A stretch of DNA of 64,000 bases, taken from contig CM020618.1 in the NCBI GenBank assembly GCA_009829735.1, forward strand, positions 15,420,568 to 15,484,567, written 5' to 3'. The notes below the pieces were generated by a model. It was not told the origin of the DNA. It saw only the letters and a program-made list of their open reading frames with translations, and did no database searches. This DNA is from Pyropia yezoensis. Its lineage: Eukaryota; Rhodophyta; Bangiophyceae; Bangiales; Bangiaceae. How positions within the stretch are numbered: the stretch's first letter is position 1; each line of letters begins with the position of its first letter. Below are positions 33,601 to 42,942 of the stretch, piece after piece. A program made the position numbers and the translations under genes.

Positions 33601-33677
33601 CCAGTACCTCCTGGTCATCTGTGACCGCTTCACGAAACTTACGCGAGCGATCCCACTGCAGAGATCACGGCCATGTC
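30667..33677 (+). pseudogene. Element B Pol (protease, RT, RNase H, integrase), decayed
   Basis: Domains are in Ty3 order (PR-RT-RH-IN). The protease has VLDTRSGASLIR, with the catalytic DTG changed to DTR. Reverse transcriptase shows WASPVVIVPK, FCIDYRKLN, YLDDIIVFS and the connection SFLGMCNVYRRF. RNase H starts near 32670 and is broken: a TAG after DVDA at 32700, further shifts, then TGA near 32787 before NSAEKNYGVTELEGLAVVWA. Integrase N-terminal zinc motif H..H..C..C (GGHLGSSKLYQTLRTRYYWP, then CTSCAQN) and catalytic DILGPLP lie in yet another frame from 33311. The sequence then enters the assembly gap. The copy cannot make a functional Pol as read. Confidence 0.9.
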
Positions 33678-34177
33678 NNNNNNNNNNNNNNNNNNNNNNN
33701 NNNNNNNNNNNNNNNNNNNNNNNNNNNNNNNNNNNNNNNNNNNNNNNNNNNNNNNNNNNNNNNNNNNNNNNNNNNNNNNNNNNNNNNNNNNNNNNNNNNN
33801 NNNNNNNNNNNNNNNNNNNNNNNNNNNNNNNNNNNNNNNNNNNNNNNNNNNNNNNNNNNNNNNNNNNNNNNNNNNNNNNNNNNNNNNNNNNNNNNNNNNN
33901 NNNNNNNNNNNNNNNNNNNNNNNNNNNNNNNNNNNNNNNNNNNNNNNNNNNNNNNNNNNNNNNNNNNNNNNNNNNNNNNNNNNNNNNNNNNNNNNNNNNN
34001 NNNNNNNNNNNNNNNNNNNNNNNNNNNNNNNNNNNNNNNNNNNNNNNNNNNNNNNNNNNNNNNNNNNNNNNNNNNNNNNNNNNNNNNNNNNNNNNNNNNN
34101 NNNNNNNNNNNNNNNNNNNNNNNNNNNNNNNNNNNNNNNNNNNNNNNNNNNNNNNNNNNNNNNNNNNNNNNNNNNNN
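33678..34177. other. Assembly gap, 500 N
   Basis: Exactly 500 unknown bases inside the integrase core of element B. The round number suggests a placeholder length. Open frames that cross it are not evidence of coding. Confidence 0.98.
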
Positions 34178-34380
34178 GCCGGAAGTCCAGACGGGTGCTG
34201 CAACGCGAGGCGTGTCCTCCATGCGCTCGTCCAGGGAGTCAGACTCCACCCCGGAGTACACCATGTCTCTCCCCAAGTAGGGAGAGGCAACTCGGTCGCA
34301 ACTGCCCGAGGCCAACCTCGAGTTGAGGGGGACTTATATCGTGGATACACCGGGGGCCTCCCCAGCGTGGGGTGACCCGG
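34178..34380 (+). other. 3' part of the B/A-type element, left of the nested insertion
   Basis: This short stretch continues to the CCCGG target site where element C inserted. No clear integrase motif remains. On removal of element C it would join 45204-45429 and the polypurine tract before the LTR at 45430. Confidence 0.55.
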
Positions 34381-34743
34381 TGTAGCACAATAGGGATCCG
34401 TCGCGCGTCCACTCTCAGGGAACACTCACCAAGGGGGATCGGCACCAACGTCACCGGGAGGCCAAGGTTGCTGTCCTTGGAGCGCAAGCCACGGGACCAA
34501 GATGGGAGCCCAAATGGGAGGGGTTTGTTGTTCTACCTTGGCCGGCGGTGGATTCGCCACCGGCCCCCTCGTTATAAACCCTCGGAGACACTACTAACTA
34601 CCCTCCACCCCAAGATGCAAGTCCCTCTGGTCATACGTAACTTATAGATACCGTGACCAGTACGAACTATCAAATTGAAAGTTAAGGGTTAGAAGTAGCC
34701 CCCCTGATATTAGGGTCACAATACGGACAACCATATTGCTACA
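34381..34743 (-). repeat. 3' LTR of element C
   Basis: The plus-strand termini are TGTAGCACAAT..ATATTGCTACA. It contains TATAAA on the plus strand at 34573-34578, pointing toward the antisense ORF. It differs from the partner LTR at two G/C positions (near 34550 and 34714). Confidence 0.95.
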
Positions 34744-34744
34744 T

Positions 34745-34755
34745 ATCCCCCCCTT
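34745..34755 (-). promoter_or_regulatory. Polypurine tract of element C
   Basis: On the minus strand, AAGGGGGGGAT lies one base from the 3' LTR, the normal position of the plus-strand primer of reverse transcription. Confidence 0.75.
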
Positions 34756-35330
34756 AGATTCGGCCCGTCCTCGGGTCGAGTTGCATTCGGGGTACCGAAT
34801 GTAAGTGGGTCGCGTGACCGTTTACCCGTCGGGTGGGGCTTTGCGCCCCGTCGCGACAGACACCCCTTTTCGAGGTTGTCTCAGGGGGGTGCCCCCCTTT
34901 GCGTGGTACACACACACGATCCGTTTTCCGGACCGTTAAATTCCCGATGCGGGTTGCTGTTCACGCCCCCCCTTTCCGAGGGGTGGTGCAAGCGGATCCG
35001 CCACCAGGTGCCTGGTGGTAGGGGGGCCCCTCTCGTGTGGACGATTGAGTGGGGGGCGGGGGCTGCCCGCGTTGCGTGGGGGCGGTTGGGGGTGACCCCC
35101 CTTGCTTACCCCGTGTGTGGGTGTGGCCCCGTCCCGCCCAGGTGCCTGGGTGGAGCGCGGTCGTAGCCCCGTGGGGCGCGGGTCGACCCGCGTGCCTGCG
35201 GCGCTTCTCGTGGCCGTTTGTGGTCATAAGCGCGGGTGTCCGCGCTTCCCTGGCTCGTCCCGGTTATCCCACCGTACCGGGTTGTAGCCGTCGACGGCTT
35301 GTGGGCGCGGGGGACTCCGCACCCGTTATC

Positions 35331-37777
35331 ATGTCCTATCCCCAGGTGCTTGAAGAGGAGGAAGACCTCCTGATCGGGGAGGAGATGGAGGACGACGCGC
35401 CTGTCGGTCCCGACGCCGCGCGTTACGGGGTGAGCTCGTCTGACGACGACGGGCCTGCGGTGTCCGTCCGTCTGTCGGCCGGAGGACTGTCGTCCGTGTG
35501 CAGCGGCACGACGGTGCCGTCGGCCGGAGGTCAACCCGGCGGTCAACCGCGCGTGGCGGCTTCTACCCCCTCTCTGCCGGCTGCCCGGATGGGGCCTGGT
35601 GCCGGTGCCGGCTCACCGCAGGTACCTCAAGATGGTCCGCCCTGCGGCGGAGGTCGCGACCCGCAGCCGACTCCGGCTGGTCAAGGTGGTCCGGGTGTCC
35701 GGGCGGTGACTCCTCGAGGCGGTCCCGACGTTGACGCGGGTGGTGGTGGCGGTGCGACACCCGGTGCGGCGGGTCAAGACGGTGCGGGTGTCCGCACGGC
35801 CGGGGCTCCGGCTCCGGAGGCTGTCCAAGTGCCTTCCCTTCCGAGGCGGGGGCTACGCCGACGGGTGGTGCCGGCGCCGGTGCCGTACCTGCGGTGCCGC
35901 GGGCGTCGAGCGGTCAAGACGCTCCTTCTCCCATGGCGGTTGACACCGGGAGTTACTCCGGGCGGGCGCCCGCCCTTCTTCTTCCTCCTCGGCCTCGTCC
36001 ATCTCCGACGTCGGCCCCTCTGCCGGTGGTGCGTCCCCCGGCGCCCCCGATTCTTCCTGGTCCTGCCCGGGTTGCCCCGTTGGGTGGCGGCGTCGCCGTG
36101 GCGGCGGGTCAACCCGCCATGTCGGTGTCCGACTTGGTGGCTCGGGTTCGAGGCCTCACGGTGCAAGAGTCGATGGAGTCCGATGGGCGTATGCGGGTGG
36201 ACTTCCACCTGGTGCATCCCCGTGGAGAATCCTCCCGGCGCGTCAAGGTGGACCCGTGCTGGGAGCGGGAGTTGGTGCGGCTGGTCAACCAGCCGAACGC
36301 GGTCCGGGTGGAACACCATTGGATCCTGAGTCAGCCGGACGACCGGCATGCGCAGCTCTGGCGCACCCGGGTGGGACGGGGTGAGGTCTACCTCGACCCC
36401 AACTTCGGGGTCTGCGACTTGATTGCCCCCGCGTTGCCGCGGGAGATTGACTACCCGGCTAGTGCTCGGGGGATTGCGGCGGCGGCGGAGCCGGTTGCGT
36501 TTGGGGAGACGGTGAGCCGTACCGGTCGGTATCCCGACTTTGACTACTACCCGGGGGTACCCCCGTATCTGTCGTTGACGGCTCCCTACCCGCCCATGGC
36601 GGGGTTGAAGTCGGCGTCGAGTTGGCGACGTAACCATGGTGTCATGGCGGATGCGTTCCGCACGGATATAACGTGTGCGTTGCAGACCGGCAACGGTCGT
36701 GCTCCGGTATACACTCCCGTGCGCCCGCCGCTATGGCAGGAGGGGTGGGAACCCGCCCCTGCTTTCCGGTTTGACACCGGCTCCTGCCTCCGATACTTCG
36801 GGAGTGTGTTGGCCTCCCGGCCGGTCCACCCGTTGCAGGGTACCTTCACCCTTGAGGTTACCCTCGGGCAGGCTTCATCCTTCTTGCTGTCCGTCCGCCG
36901 GCAGGGTCGTCTGTTTCATCTTCCGACGGGTGTCCGTCGGCACATCGCGCAGTTGGGCGTGGATCTGATAGCCGCCAAGACCGGGTTGGCCCGGGAGTTC
37001 GAAGCCCTGCTGGCTGTTCACGATGCCGTGAACTGGGCTGGGGTGTTGGCCCTTCCCCCGTACCGGGACCCGCAGGCTGGGGCTTCCCCCTTGCCTCGTC
37101 ACTCGTTGCGTGTCCGGCGTACTCAGCCGGGTGAGCCTAGTTGCCATGGGTGGGCGTCCACCGAGGCCGTTCCTGACCTGGGTATTCCCATGGTTATCCA
37201 TGACCCTCTTCAGGTCCTTGCTCCGTGGTTCGGTAACCCGATGCCGGCGGCGGTTGGCCGTCGTCCCCGAGAGTGGGGCTCTGTGGGTGGGGAGCGTGAG
37301 GTGTCCCGTCGTCGGGCGGAGTACCGCCGTGGTTACGGTGGAGCCCCTTCGGTAGGGTCCTACCGGGCCTCGTATCAGGTGCCACCGGCTCCGGTGGTAG
37401 CCGTGTCGGCTCCTGTGGCTCCTCTGGCTGCGCCAGTGTCACCTCCCGCCCCTGTCCTACATGACGGGGGTCCCCGTCTCTGGTATGAAGGCGTTGACGC
37501 CCTTGTTACCCGCGCAATGCGTGGGGGTCTCTCTGTTAGCTGGGGGGATATCCCCCCAGGTGCTGCGCTGGTTGGGTCAGCGCGTTGCTTTGGTGGCGTG
37601 CTGGACCGCCTCCAGAAAGCTCTGGAGGACGTGGAGGCTGGCCGCAGCACCCTCGTCCAGCTATGCACCGAGGTAACTCGGGTGGTCGACCGTCGTGACA
37701 TTGCCGACCGGTGGAGCACGGAGGTATACGCGCTTACGCGTGAGTGGCCTCCCTCGGGCAGTGGGTCTACCCACTGA
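35331..37777 (+). pseudogene. Antisense accessory ORF of element C
   Basis: A long frame on the strand opposite to gag-pol, between pol and the 3' LTR. A start at ATG 35331 (MSYPQVLEEEEDLLIGEEME) gives an acidic N-terminus and a Gly/Pro-rich linker. A single shift near 35835-35850 is needed to continue into the frame that is open to TGA 37775-37777. The C-terminal 550 residues read as a globular protein (VRVEHHWILSQPDDRHAQLW, GEVYLDPNFGVCDLIAP, GTFTLEVTLGQASSFLLSVR, then RRDIADRWSTEVYALTREW). No known domain is recognised. Antisense genes at this place are known in a few plant Ty3 elements (for example gene23 of maize Grande), so an accessory gene is plausible. It is convergent with pol. Similar local motifs occur in the antisense ORF of element D. 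Confidence 0.65.
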
Positions 37778-38258
37778 GGAGTGCTATTTGTTTGTGAGGG
37801 AGAGGGCCCCGGCAACCCTTATGGTAGCCGGGTAGTAGTGAGTATAAACTCATCCCCCGCTGGGGGCATTGCTTGCCTCTGTTTGCTGCCCTGGGGAGTA
37901 CCCCTTCTGGCTCAGTGGTGCCTTGCCTCCCGCCCAACTTCTTCCGGTTGGTTCATGCTTGGGGAGGTTATCCTCCCTCACTTTGTGTCTTGGCTTGGGG
38001 AGGTCATCCTCCCGTGTAAGCTCCCTAGTTACTTCGATATTATCGGAGTTAGCCTTTACCTTTAAGTTAACTTATTAAGGTTCAGGTTTTTACTTAGTTA
38101 CCTAAGCTTAGCTCTACTTAGTTACCTAAGCTTGGTTCGACTTAGAAACCTAAGTCTGATTTGACTTAGAAACCTAAGTCTGCCGTAACCATGTCACACC
38201 CTACTTAGTAGGTATAAGCCTCACCCCCCAACAGCCGAAGTCGGTGTCGGTTGGGTTG
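37778..38258. other. Spacer between antisense ORF and pol end, with short repeats
   Basis: No gene is present. At 38091-38182 a 27-base motif family (ACTTAG..ACCTAAG(C/T)) occurs in at least four tandem copies: two of CTTAGTTACCTAAGCTT type and two of CTTAGAAACCTAAGTCT type. Each unit is itself a near-palindrome. GGGGAGGT(C/T)ATCCTCC is repeated at about 37961 and 37997. Confidence 0.7.
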
Positions 38259-38470
38259 TTACAGTAGGCGTCGTCGCCTCATGTACGGCATGAGGAGTTG
38301 GCGGGGTATATTCGCCGCCTGTTCCCAGGTGGGTGAGTCGTATCCGACCCACATAACCTTGACGTACCAGGGTCCTGGTATGTCCGGGTCGGTGTGTCCG
38401 ACCACGCTCTCTACTTGGTATGGAATCCCATCCGGTCCCACCGGGTCATCCGACCGGTGGGTTGTAAGAG
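38259..38470 (-). pseudogene. Chromodomain of element C, in the -1 frame relative to pol
   Basis: The minus-strand frame reads GPDGIPYQVESVVGHTDPDI followed by GPWYVKVMWVGYDSPTWEQA and ANIPRQLLMPYM. The layout is that of a chromodomain (Y-x-V-E-S start, aromatic VMWVGY, TWEQ). It overlaps the out-of-frame end of the pol ORF (stop at 38411-38413), and its frame is open upstream to about 38475. Chromodomains at integrase C-termini guide chromoviruses to heterochromatin marks. A one-base shift here (mutation, sequence error or a second frameshift) disconnects it. Confidence 0.75.
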
Positions 38471-41400
38471 CTTCATGTAGAACCCAGCCGGTACCGGCTG
38501 AGGCTGTTCCGGCTTCGGAGCAGGTGTGACATCATTCATACTGATGCGTTGGATCTCCGTATCGGAGTGTAAGATAACAGAGTGGTCATCTCTGTGGAGG
38601 ATCTGGTACGGTCCCTTGACCGGTTGCATAAGCTTGTTCCCTCGGAACTTCTGGTGTCTGATATAGACCCAGTCACCTGTTACCAGGGTTGCGTTGCGCA
38701 CCCGTAGTCGGGCGTCGAAGTTCTTCTTATACCGAAGTTGTGTTCTGTCAAGGGCACCCTTGAGCTTAGGAATCATCCACGATAGCTTGGCCAACCAAGC
38801 TAGGTGGATGCGTTCGGCGGGTCGGCCCTTCGGTGTATCATACCGAGTGCACCTGCCGGGTGGCAGCGTCAGGTTACCGACGCCTAGTGGCATGACCCAC
38901 TCCAGCGGAGCAATGTTTGTGCTCCGATGTGGCCTGGCATTGTATGCCAGGGTGAGTACGGACAGAAGCCTGTCCCAAGTGTTCGTGTGCTCGGCCACGT
39001 AGCACTGTAGCATCTTTACGATGGTGCGGTTGAACCGCTCCACCTGCCCGTTGGACTGCGGGTGGTAGTCGGATGCCCGACGTGGTTCGATACCGAACAT
39101 GCCCAGGACCTTAGTGCAGAATGCCGACGTAAGGTTTGCTCCGTTATCGGAGAGGAGTTGCTTCATGACTCCGTATGCACTGATCCAGTGGTCAACCACT
39201 GCGTTCATGATCGTGTATGCCGTATCATTCGGGATGGCTGCCGCTCTTGACAGCTTAGTGAAGCGGTCAGACATGACCAGGATGTACCTGTTCCCTTCTT
39301 CCGTTATCGGAAGTGGCCCGAGTATGTCGATAGCGACTTGCTCGTTGGGCCCATCAGGTGGGAATAGCTTCATGGCAGACGCCCGCCTATGTAGACTCAT
39401 GCGGTTACGTGCACAGGGGTGGCATCCCCGTACGTGGTCGACCACGTCGACGGCCATTGCTGGCCAGTAGAAGAACCTTCGCATTGCTGCGAACATACGT
39501 GAACCCCCCGGGTGTCCGGCTGTAGGGTTCTCATGTTCTCGTTTCATGACGGCTTGCCGTAAGGACACGGGAACCACGACTTGATGTCGTCCATCGGCGG
39601 GTGCCCGCCGGTATATGAGTCCGTCTTCGTTCTCGGAGAAGATGCCGGCCGTACCGGCCAGGAGGTTAGCACGATGACGTCTACAGTCATCGTCGTTGGC
39701 CTGTGCCTCGCGGAAGTCCGCGAGGGTCAATGGGCACGCAAGGTGTGCCATGGTATGGTCAGCCATACCCTGGGTAGCATTACCCACCATGCACACCGGT
39801 ACTACCGGGATGTCCTCGTCCACCGGGCGGGTATCCCCGCTCGGGGTGTCGAGTCGAGACAACGCGTCTCCGAGGTGGTGGGTTGACCCAGCCTTATACA
39901 CCGTGCGGCAGTCGTGCTCGGCCATCTTCAGCCTCCATCGGGCTAGCCTCCCATGGCTATCGGAATCCTTGTCACCAAGGTTGAGGAGCCATCGCAGGGG
40001 TTCGTGGTCGGACCTCACGATGAACCTGGAGCCTTCCAGGTATGGACGGAGCAGTTGCACTGCCCATATAACTCCGAGGCATTCACGCTCGGTGGCACTA
40101 TAGTTCCGCTCAGCCGGGTTGAGTGTCCGGCTGAAGTACCCTACCGGACGTAGGTCCGGGATAACGTTATCGGTACCGATCAACGTCTCTCCCTGGAACA
40201 GGGTGCATCCCACTTGTGTATCACACGCATCGACATCGATGACGAAGGTACCCCGTCTATGCGGTAACGCAAGGACGGGTGGGGCTAGTAGGGCTCGCTT
40301 CAGCGACTCGAATGCCTCCTCTTCGCTAGGCGAAGGGGGTTGGAGTACCTTGGGTAAGGTACTGCTCGTAAGAACCGTTAACGGTTTAGCTATCCGAGCG
40401 AAGTCCTTGACGAACCGTCGGTATACATTGCACATTCCCAGGAAGCTCTTGAGCTGCGTCTGGGTGTTAGGGAACCGGGCATCCCGGAGTGCCCGGGTAT
40501 TGGCTTCGAGTACCCCTAGTTTACCAGGGGTTATCTGGTGACCCAGATATTCGACCGTCTGTTGGAAGAAGGCGCACTTCTTCAGACGCAGGGTTACCCC
40601 GGCGTTCCTCAAGAGGGTGAGTACCTCGTCAACATGTTGTACATGGTCATCCATGTTACGCGAGAAGACGATGACGTCATCGAGGTACACTAGGCAGTTA
40701 CGCCACTTCACCCCCGACAGTATGATGTCGATAGCCCGCTGGAATGTAGCGGGGGCGTTGGACAATCCGAAGGGCATCCTTAGGAACTCGTACACTCCAC
40801 TGTGACAGACGAATGCCGTCTTGGGGATATCCTCGTCCGCCACCGGGATCTGCCAGTATCCGGCGTTGCAGTCGATGGTGGTAAACACCGTAGCCTCCCC
40901 CAGGGAGTCGATGCATTCATCCATCCTTGGTAAAGGGTATGAGTCCTTCTTGGTAACCAAGTTGAGGCGTCGATAATCGATGCAAAACCGAGGGGTTTGA
41001 TCCTTCTTCGGCACAATAACGACTGGGGCACCCCATTCCGACATCGAAGGTCGGATCACCTTAGCTTCACTCATCCTCTTCACTTCTCCATCAACGATCT
41101 CTCGTTGCATAGGTCCCGCTCGGTGCGGTTGTGACCGGGCGGGTCGTGCGCCTGGTACCAGGTCTATACGATGTTGGGTTGCCCCAATGGTCCCCAAGGC
41201 CCCGCCTGTCCACATAACGTCATGCTTTCTTAGCATCCGTCGTACCCCTTCGGCTACCGAAGGGGGAAGGTGGTCGAGGTCAGCCTCGGCCAGTGCCTTC
41301 AAGGCCTCTTGGTCCTTTGGCGGCAGGTCCGCCGGAGCCGCCGATGGGTTAGGCTTCCCGTCATCGGGTTGCTGTCGCTCGGTGGTCTCGGCGACCGCCA

Positions 41401-42424
41401 GTACTTCCAGTGGTTCCACTTGAACTTCCTTATCAGGGGTAAGGATATCTCCTTCGTAGAGTTCGGCAATCCCGAGGATAGTTCCCTTCGGGAGGGTGAC
41501 TGCCTTACGGCGGTAGTTCGCCATCACTAGGAGGGACGACCCTCCTGCTGGGAGGTCTATGAGACCGTTGGCCATGGTCAACCCATGGCGCTTGTACGTC
41601 CGTAGGTTGGACTGGACTCTGCAGATGCCTGCGAGGTCGCAGTTAACCGGGAGGACTGTCTCTGACAACGGCTCAAAGCGAGTTCGCTTGGCCAACCGAA
41701 GTGTCTTCGGCTCGACGCTTGCGTACACCTCAGCCACGTTAACGTGGCTTCCTTGTAGCGTCAGGTCCCTGACGATGGCCGTGTGTCCTCGCTTCGTCCC
41801 GTCGGCTTCTTGAAGCTCGACGGTCCTCCGGCCTGGCCGGATTGCATCAACGTGAACGTTGATGAAGGTGCACCCCAGTATGCAGGGCACCGATAGCGTT
41901 TCACATACCAGGAAGTCAACTTCCGTGGTGAGATCCCCGATGGTAACCTGCAGCGACATCGCTGCGGTCGTACGAATGAGTCGACCATTCGCGTCCTTGA
42001 TGGTGGGTCCCCGAGTCACTCTGACTCGTGGAAGCCACTTGTCCGGGAGGGTATCCTTCCGGATAAGGTTGGGTCCAGCCCCTGTGTCCAGTACAGGGTA
42101 GTACGATCGTGTCGACTGGGGGTCAACCCCCAGTGTGGCTGATACCTTGAAGTTCTCCAAGGTAAACAACACATGTCCTACACCGATATCCGGTGTAGCT
42201 CGGGCATCCTGAACAGGGCCCTTGTCTGGTTCAACGTGACGGGGCTTCCCGTCCTCTCCTCCCAACCTTGGAGGTTGGTCATCAATCCCCTGACGCCGTG
42301 TCGTCGGGGCCGGAAGGTGTACCCGGGGGTTGATGCGGCGTCGGCTCAACCGCGCTCTCCGTGGGGCTTTCCCCGCGGTACTCCGGGGTGGCTTGCTTGG
42401 GTGACCCCAGCGCCCCCCGGTCAT
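38411..42424 (-). CDS. Element C Pol: protease, RT, RNase H, integrase
   Basis: This is a 1337-residue Ty3/gypsy polyprotein. The first ATG in frame is at 42424, but the frame is open further upstream through the frameshift site at 42439-42445, from which it is most likely expressed as Gag-Pol. The protease has VLDTGAGPNLIR (about residue 113) with an intact DTG. RT has WGAPVVIVPK, FCIDYRRLN and YLDDVIVFS (about 579-587). RNase H has FVIDVDACDTQVGCTLF and YSATERECLGVIWAV. Integrase has an HHCC zinc motif (near 960-1001) and DILGPLP (about 1032), with DNGAN and GQVERFN separated so that 35 residues lie between D and E (D,D35E). A GPY module QPVKGPYQIL ends the conserved part. All catalytic motifs look intact. 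The last 20 residues are out of phase with the chromodomain. Confidence 0.95.
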   Translation of the reverse strand: MTGGRWGHPSKPPRSTAGKAPRRARLSRRRINPRVHLPAPTTRRQGIDDQPPRLGGEDGKPRHVEPDKGPVQDARATPDIGVGHVLFTLENFKVSATLGVDPQSTRSYYPVLDTGAGPNLIRKDTLPDKWLPRVRVTRGPTIKDANGRLIRTTAAMSLQVTIGDLTTEVDFLVCETLSVPCILGCTFINVHVDAIRPGRRTVELQEADGTKRGHTAIVRDLTLQGSHVNVAEVYASVEPKTLRLAKRTRFEPLSETVLPVNCDLAGICRVQSNLRTYKRHGLTMANGLIDLPAGGSSLLVMANYRRKAVTLPKGTILGIAELYEGDILTPDKEVQVEPLEVLAVAETTERQQPDDGKPNPSAAPADLPPKDQEALKALAEADLDHLPPSVAEGVRRMLRKHDVMWTGGALGTIGATQHRIDLVPGARPARSQPHRAGPMQREIVDGEVKRMSEAKVIRPSMSEWGAPVVIVPKKDQTPRFCIDYRRLNLVTKKDSYPLPRMDECIDSLGEATVFTTIDCNAGYWQIPVADEDIPKTAFVCHSGVYEFLRMPFGLSNAPATFQRAIDIILSGVKWRNCLVYLDDVIVFSRNMDDHVQHVDEVLTLLRNAGVTLRLKKCAFFQQTVEYLGHQITPGKLGVLEANTRALRDARFPNTQTQLKSFLGMCNVYRRFVKDFARIAKPLTVLTSSTLPKVLQPPSPSEEEAFESLKRALLAPPVLALPHRRGTFVIDVDACDTQVGCTLFQGETLIGTDNVIPDLRPVGYFSRTLNPAERNYSATERECLGVIWAVQLLRPYLEGSRFIVRSDHEPLRWLLNLGDKDSDSHGRLARWRLKMAEHDCRTVYKAGSTHHLGDALSRLDTPSGDTRPVDEDIPVVPVCMVGNATQGMADHTMAHLACPLTLADFREAQANDDDCRRHRANLLAGTAGIFSENEDGLIYRRAPADGRHQVVVPVSLRQAVMKREHENPTAGHPGGSRMFAAMRRFFYWPAMAVDVVDHVRGCHPCARNRMSLHRRASAMKLFPPDGPNEQVAIDILGPLPITEEGNRYILVMSDRFTKLSRAAAIPNDTAYTIMNAVVDHWISAYGVMKQLLSDNGANLTSAFCTKVLGMFGIEPRRASDYHPQSNGQVERFNRTIVKMLQCYVAEHTNTWDRLLSVLTLAYNARPHRSTNIAPLEWVMPLGVGNLTLPPGRCTRYDTPKGRPAERIHLAWLAKLSWMIPKLKGALDRTQLRYKKNFDARLRVRNATLVTGDWVYIRHQKFRGNKLMQPVKGPYQILHRDDHSVILHSDTEIQRISMNDVTPAPKPEQPQPVPAGFYMKLLQPTGRMTRWDRMGFHTK

Positions 42425-42432
42425 CCTTCCTC

Positions 42433-42942
42433 TTACTCGTTTCCCGCCCTTGGTAGGGTGCTGTCCGCCGGGACATCCGGCTGAGGAGGTGCCCCCTCGA
42501 CGGCCAGTACTCCACCTGGAGCTGGCTGCCTACCCGGTGCGGGTCCGGGTGCTCGGGCGGGATACCCCCCGGTGGATGCCTTGCGTTGCGCCGCTGCCCG
42601 CCGAGACTCCTCGGGGATGAGTGGGCAGGAAGACACCCAGTGCTGGGGATCCCCACACAACATACATCCGGACGTGCCGGTCCCCCCTTGAGGTCGCATC
42701 GGGGTAGCCCCGTAGCTACGGTTGCCTCCCTCGGGCGCCCGAGTGCCTGCTCCCTGGTAGGCCTTGGGTCCTTGGGTCAACCGGAACATGGACTCCCCCA
42801 ACCGGTTGGGTCGGCCCGCAATCTGCGGGGGTGCCTCCGTGCGCACCGCCCATGTTGGCAAGGGTTGGTGAGGGTTACCCGTCACCGGGGAGTACCCCGT
42901 AGTCCGCACATACGGGACGCGCCGTCCCGTTCCTTCGTTGAC
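42433..42942 (-). CDS. Element C nucleocapsid part of Gag, after an in-frame TAG
   Basis: This continues gag in the same frame after TAG (42943-42945) and contains one CCHC zinc knuckle CMLCGDPQHWVSSC (C-x2-C-x4-H-x4-C), the RNA-binding motif of nucleocapsid. It ends at TAA 42433-42435, one codon after GGGAAAC. Because the knuckle belongs to Gag in the related elements A and B, the TAG is either a nonsense mutation in a young copy or a stop that is read through. The upstream context (TTC TAG GTC) gives no known strong readthrough signal. Confidence 0.8.
   Translation of the reverse strand, partial: VNEGTGRRVPYVRTTGYSPVTGNPHQPLPTWAVRTEAPPQIAGRPNRLGESMFRLTQGPKAYQGAGTRAPEGGNRSYGATPMRPQGGTGTSGCMLCGDPQHWVSSCPLIPEESRRAAAQRKASTGGYPARAPGPAPGRQPAPGGVLAVEGAPPQPDVPADSTLPRAGNE
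42439..42445 (-). promoter_or_regulatory. -1 frameshift heptamer GGGAAAC, element C
   Basis: It is phased G-GGA-AAC in the gag-NC frame, then GAG TAA. Pol lies in the -1 frame, which has no stop through the site. The heptamer satisfies X-XXY-YYZ (X=G, Y=A, Z=C), a site type known from betaretrovirus gag-pro junctions. TGACC..GGTCA downstream (about 42423-42402) can form a short stem. Confidence 0.85.

Noticed and set aside
33448..34425. Open frames across the N run
   Set aside because: The middle is 500 unknown bases, so the frames are artefacts.
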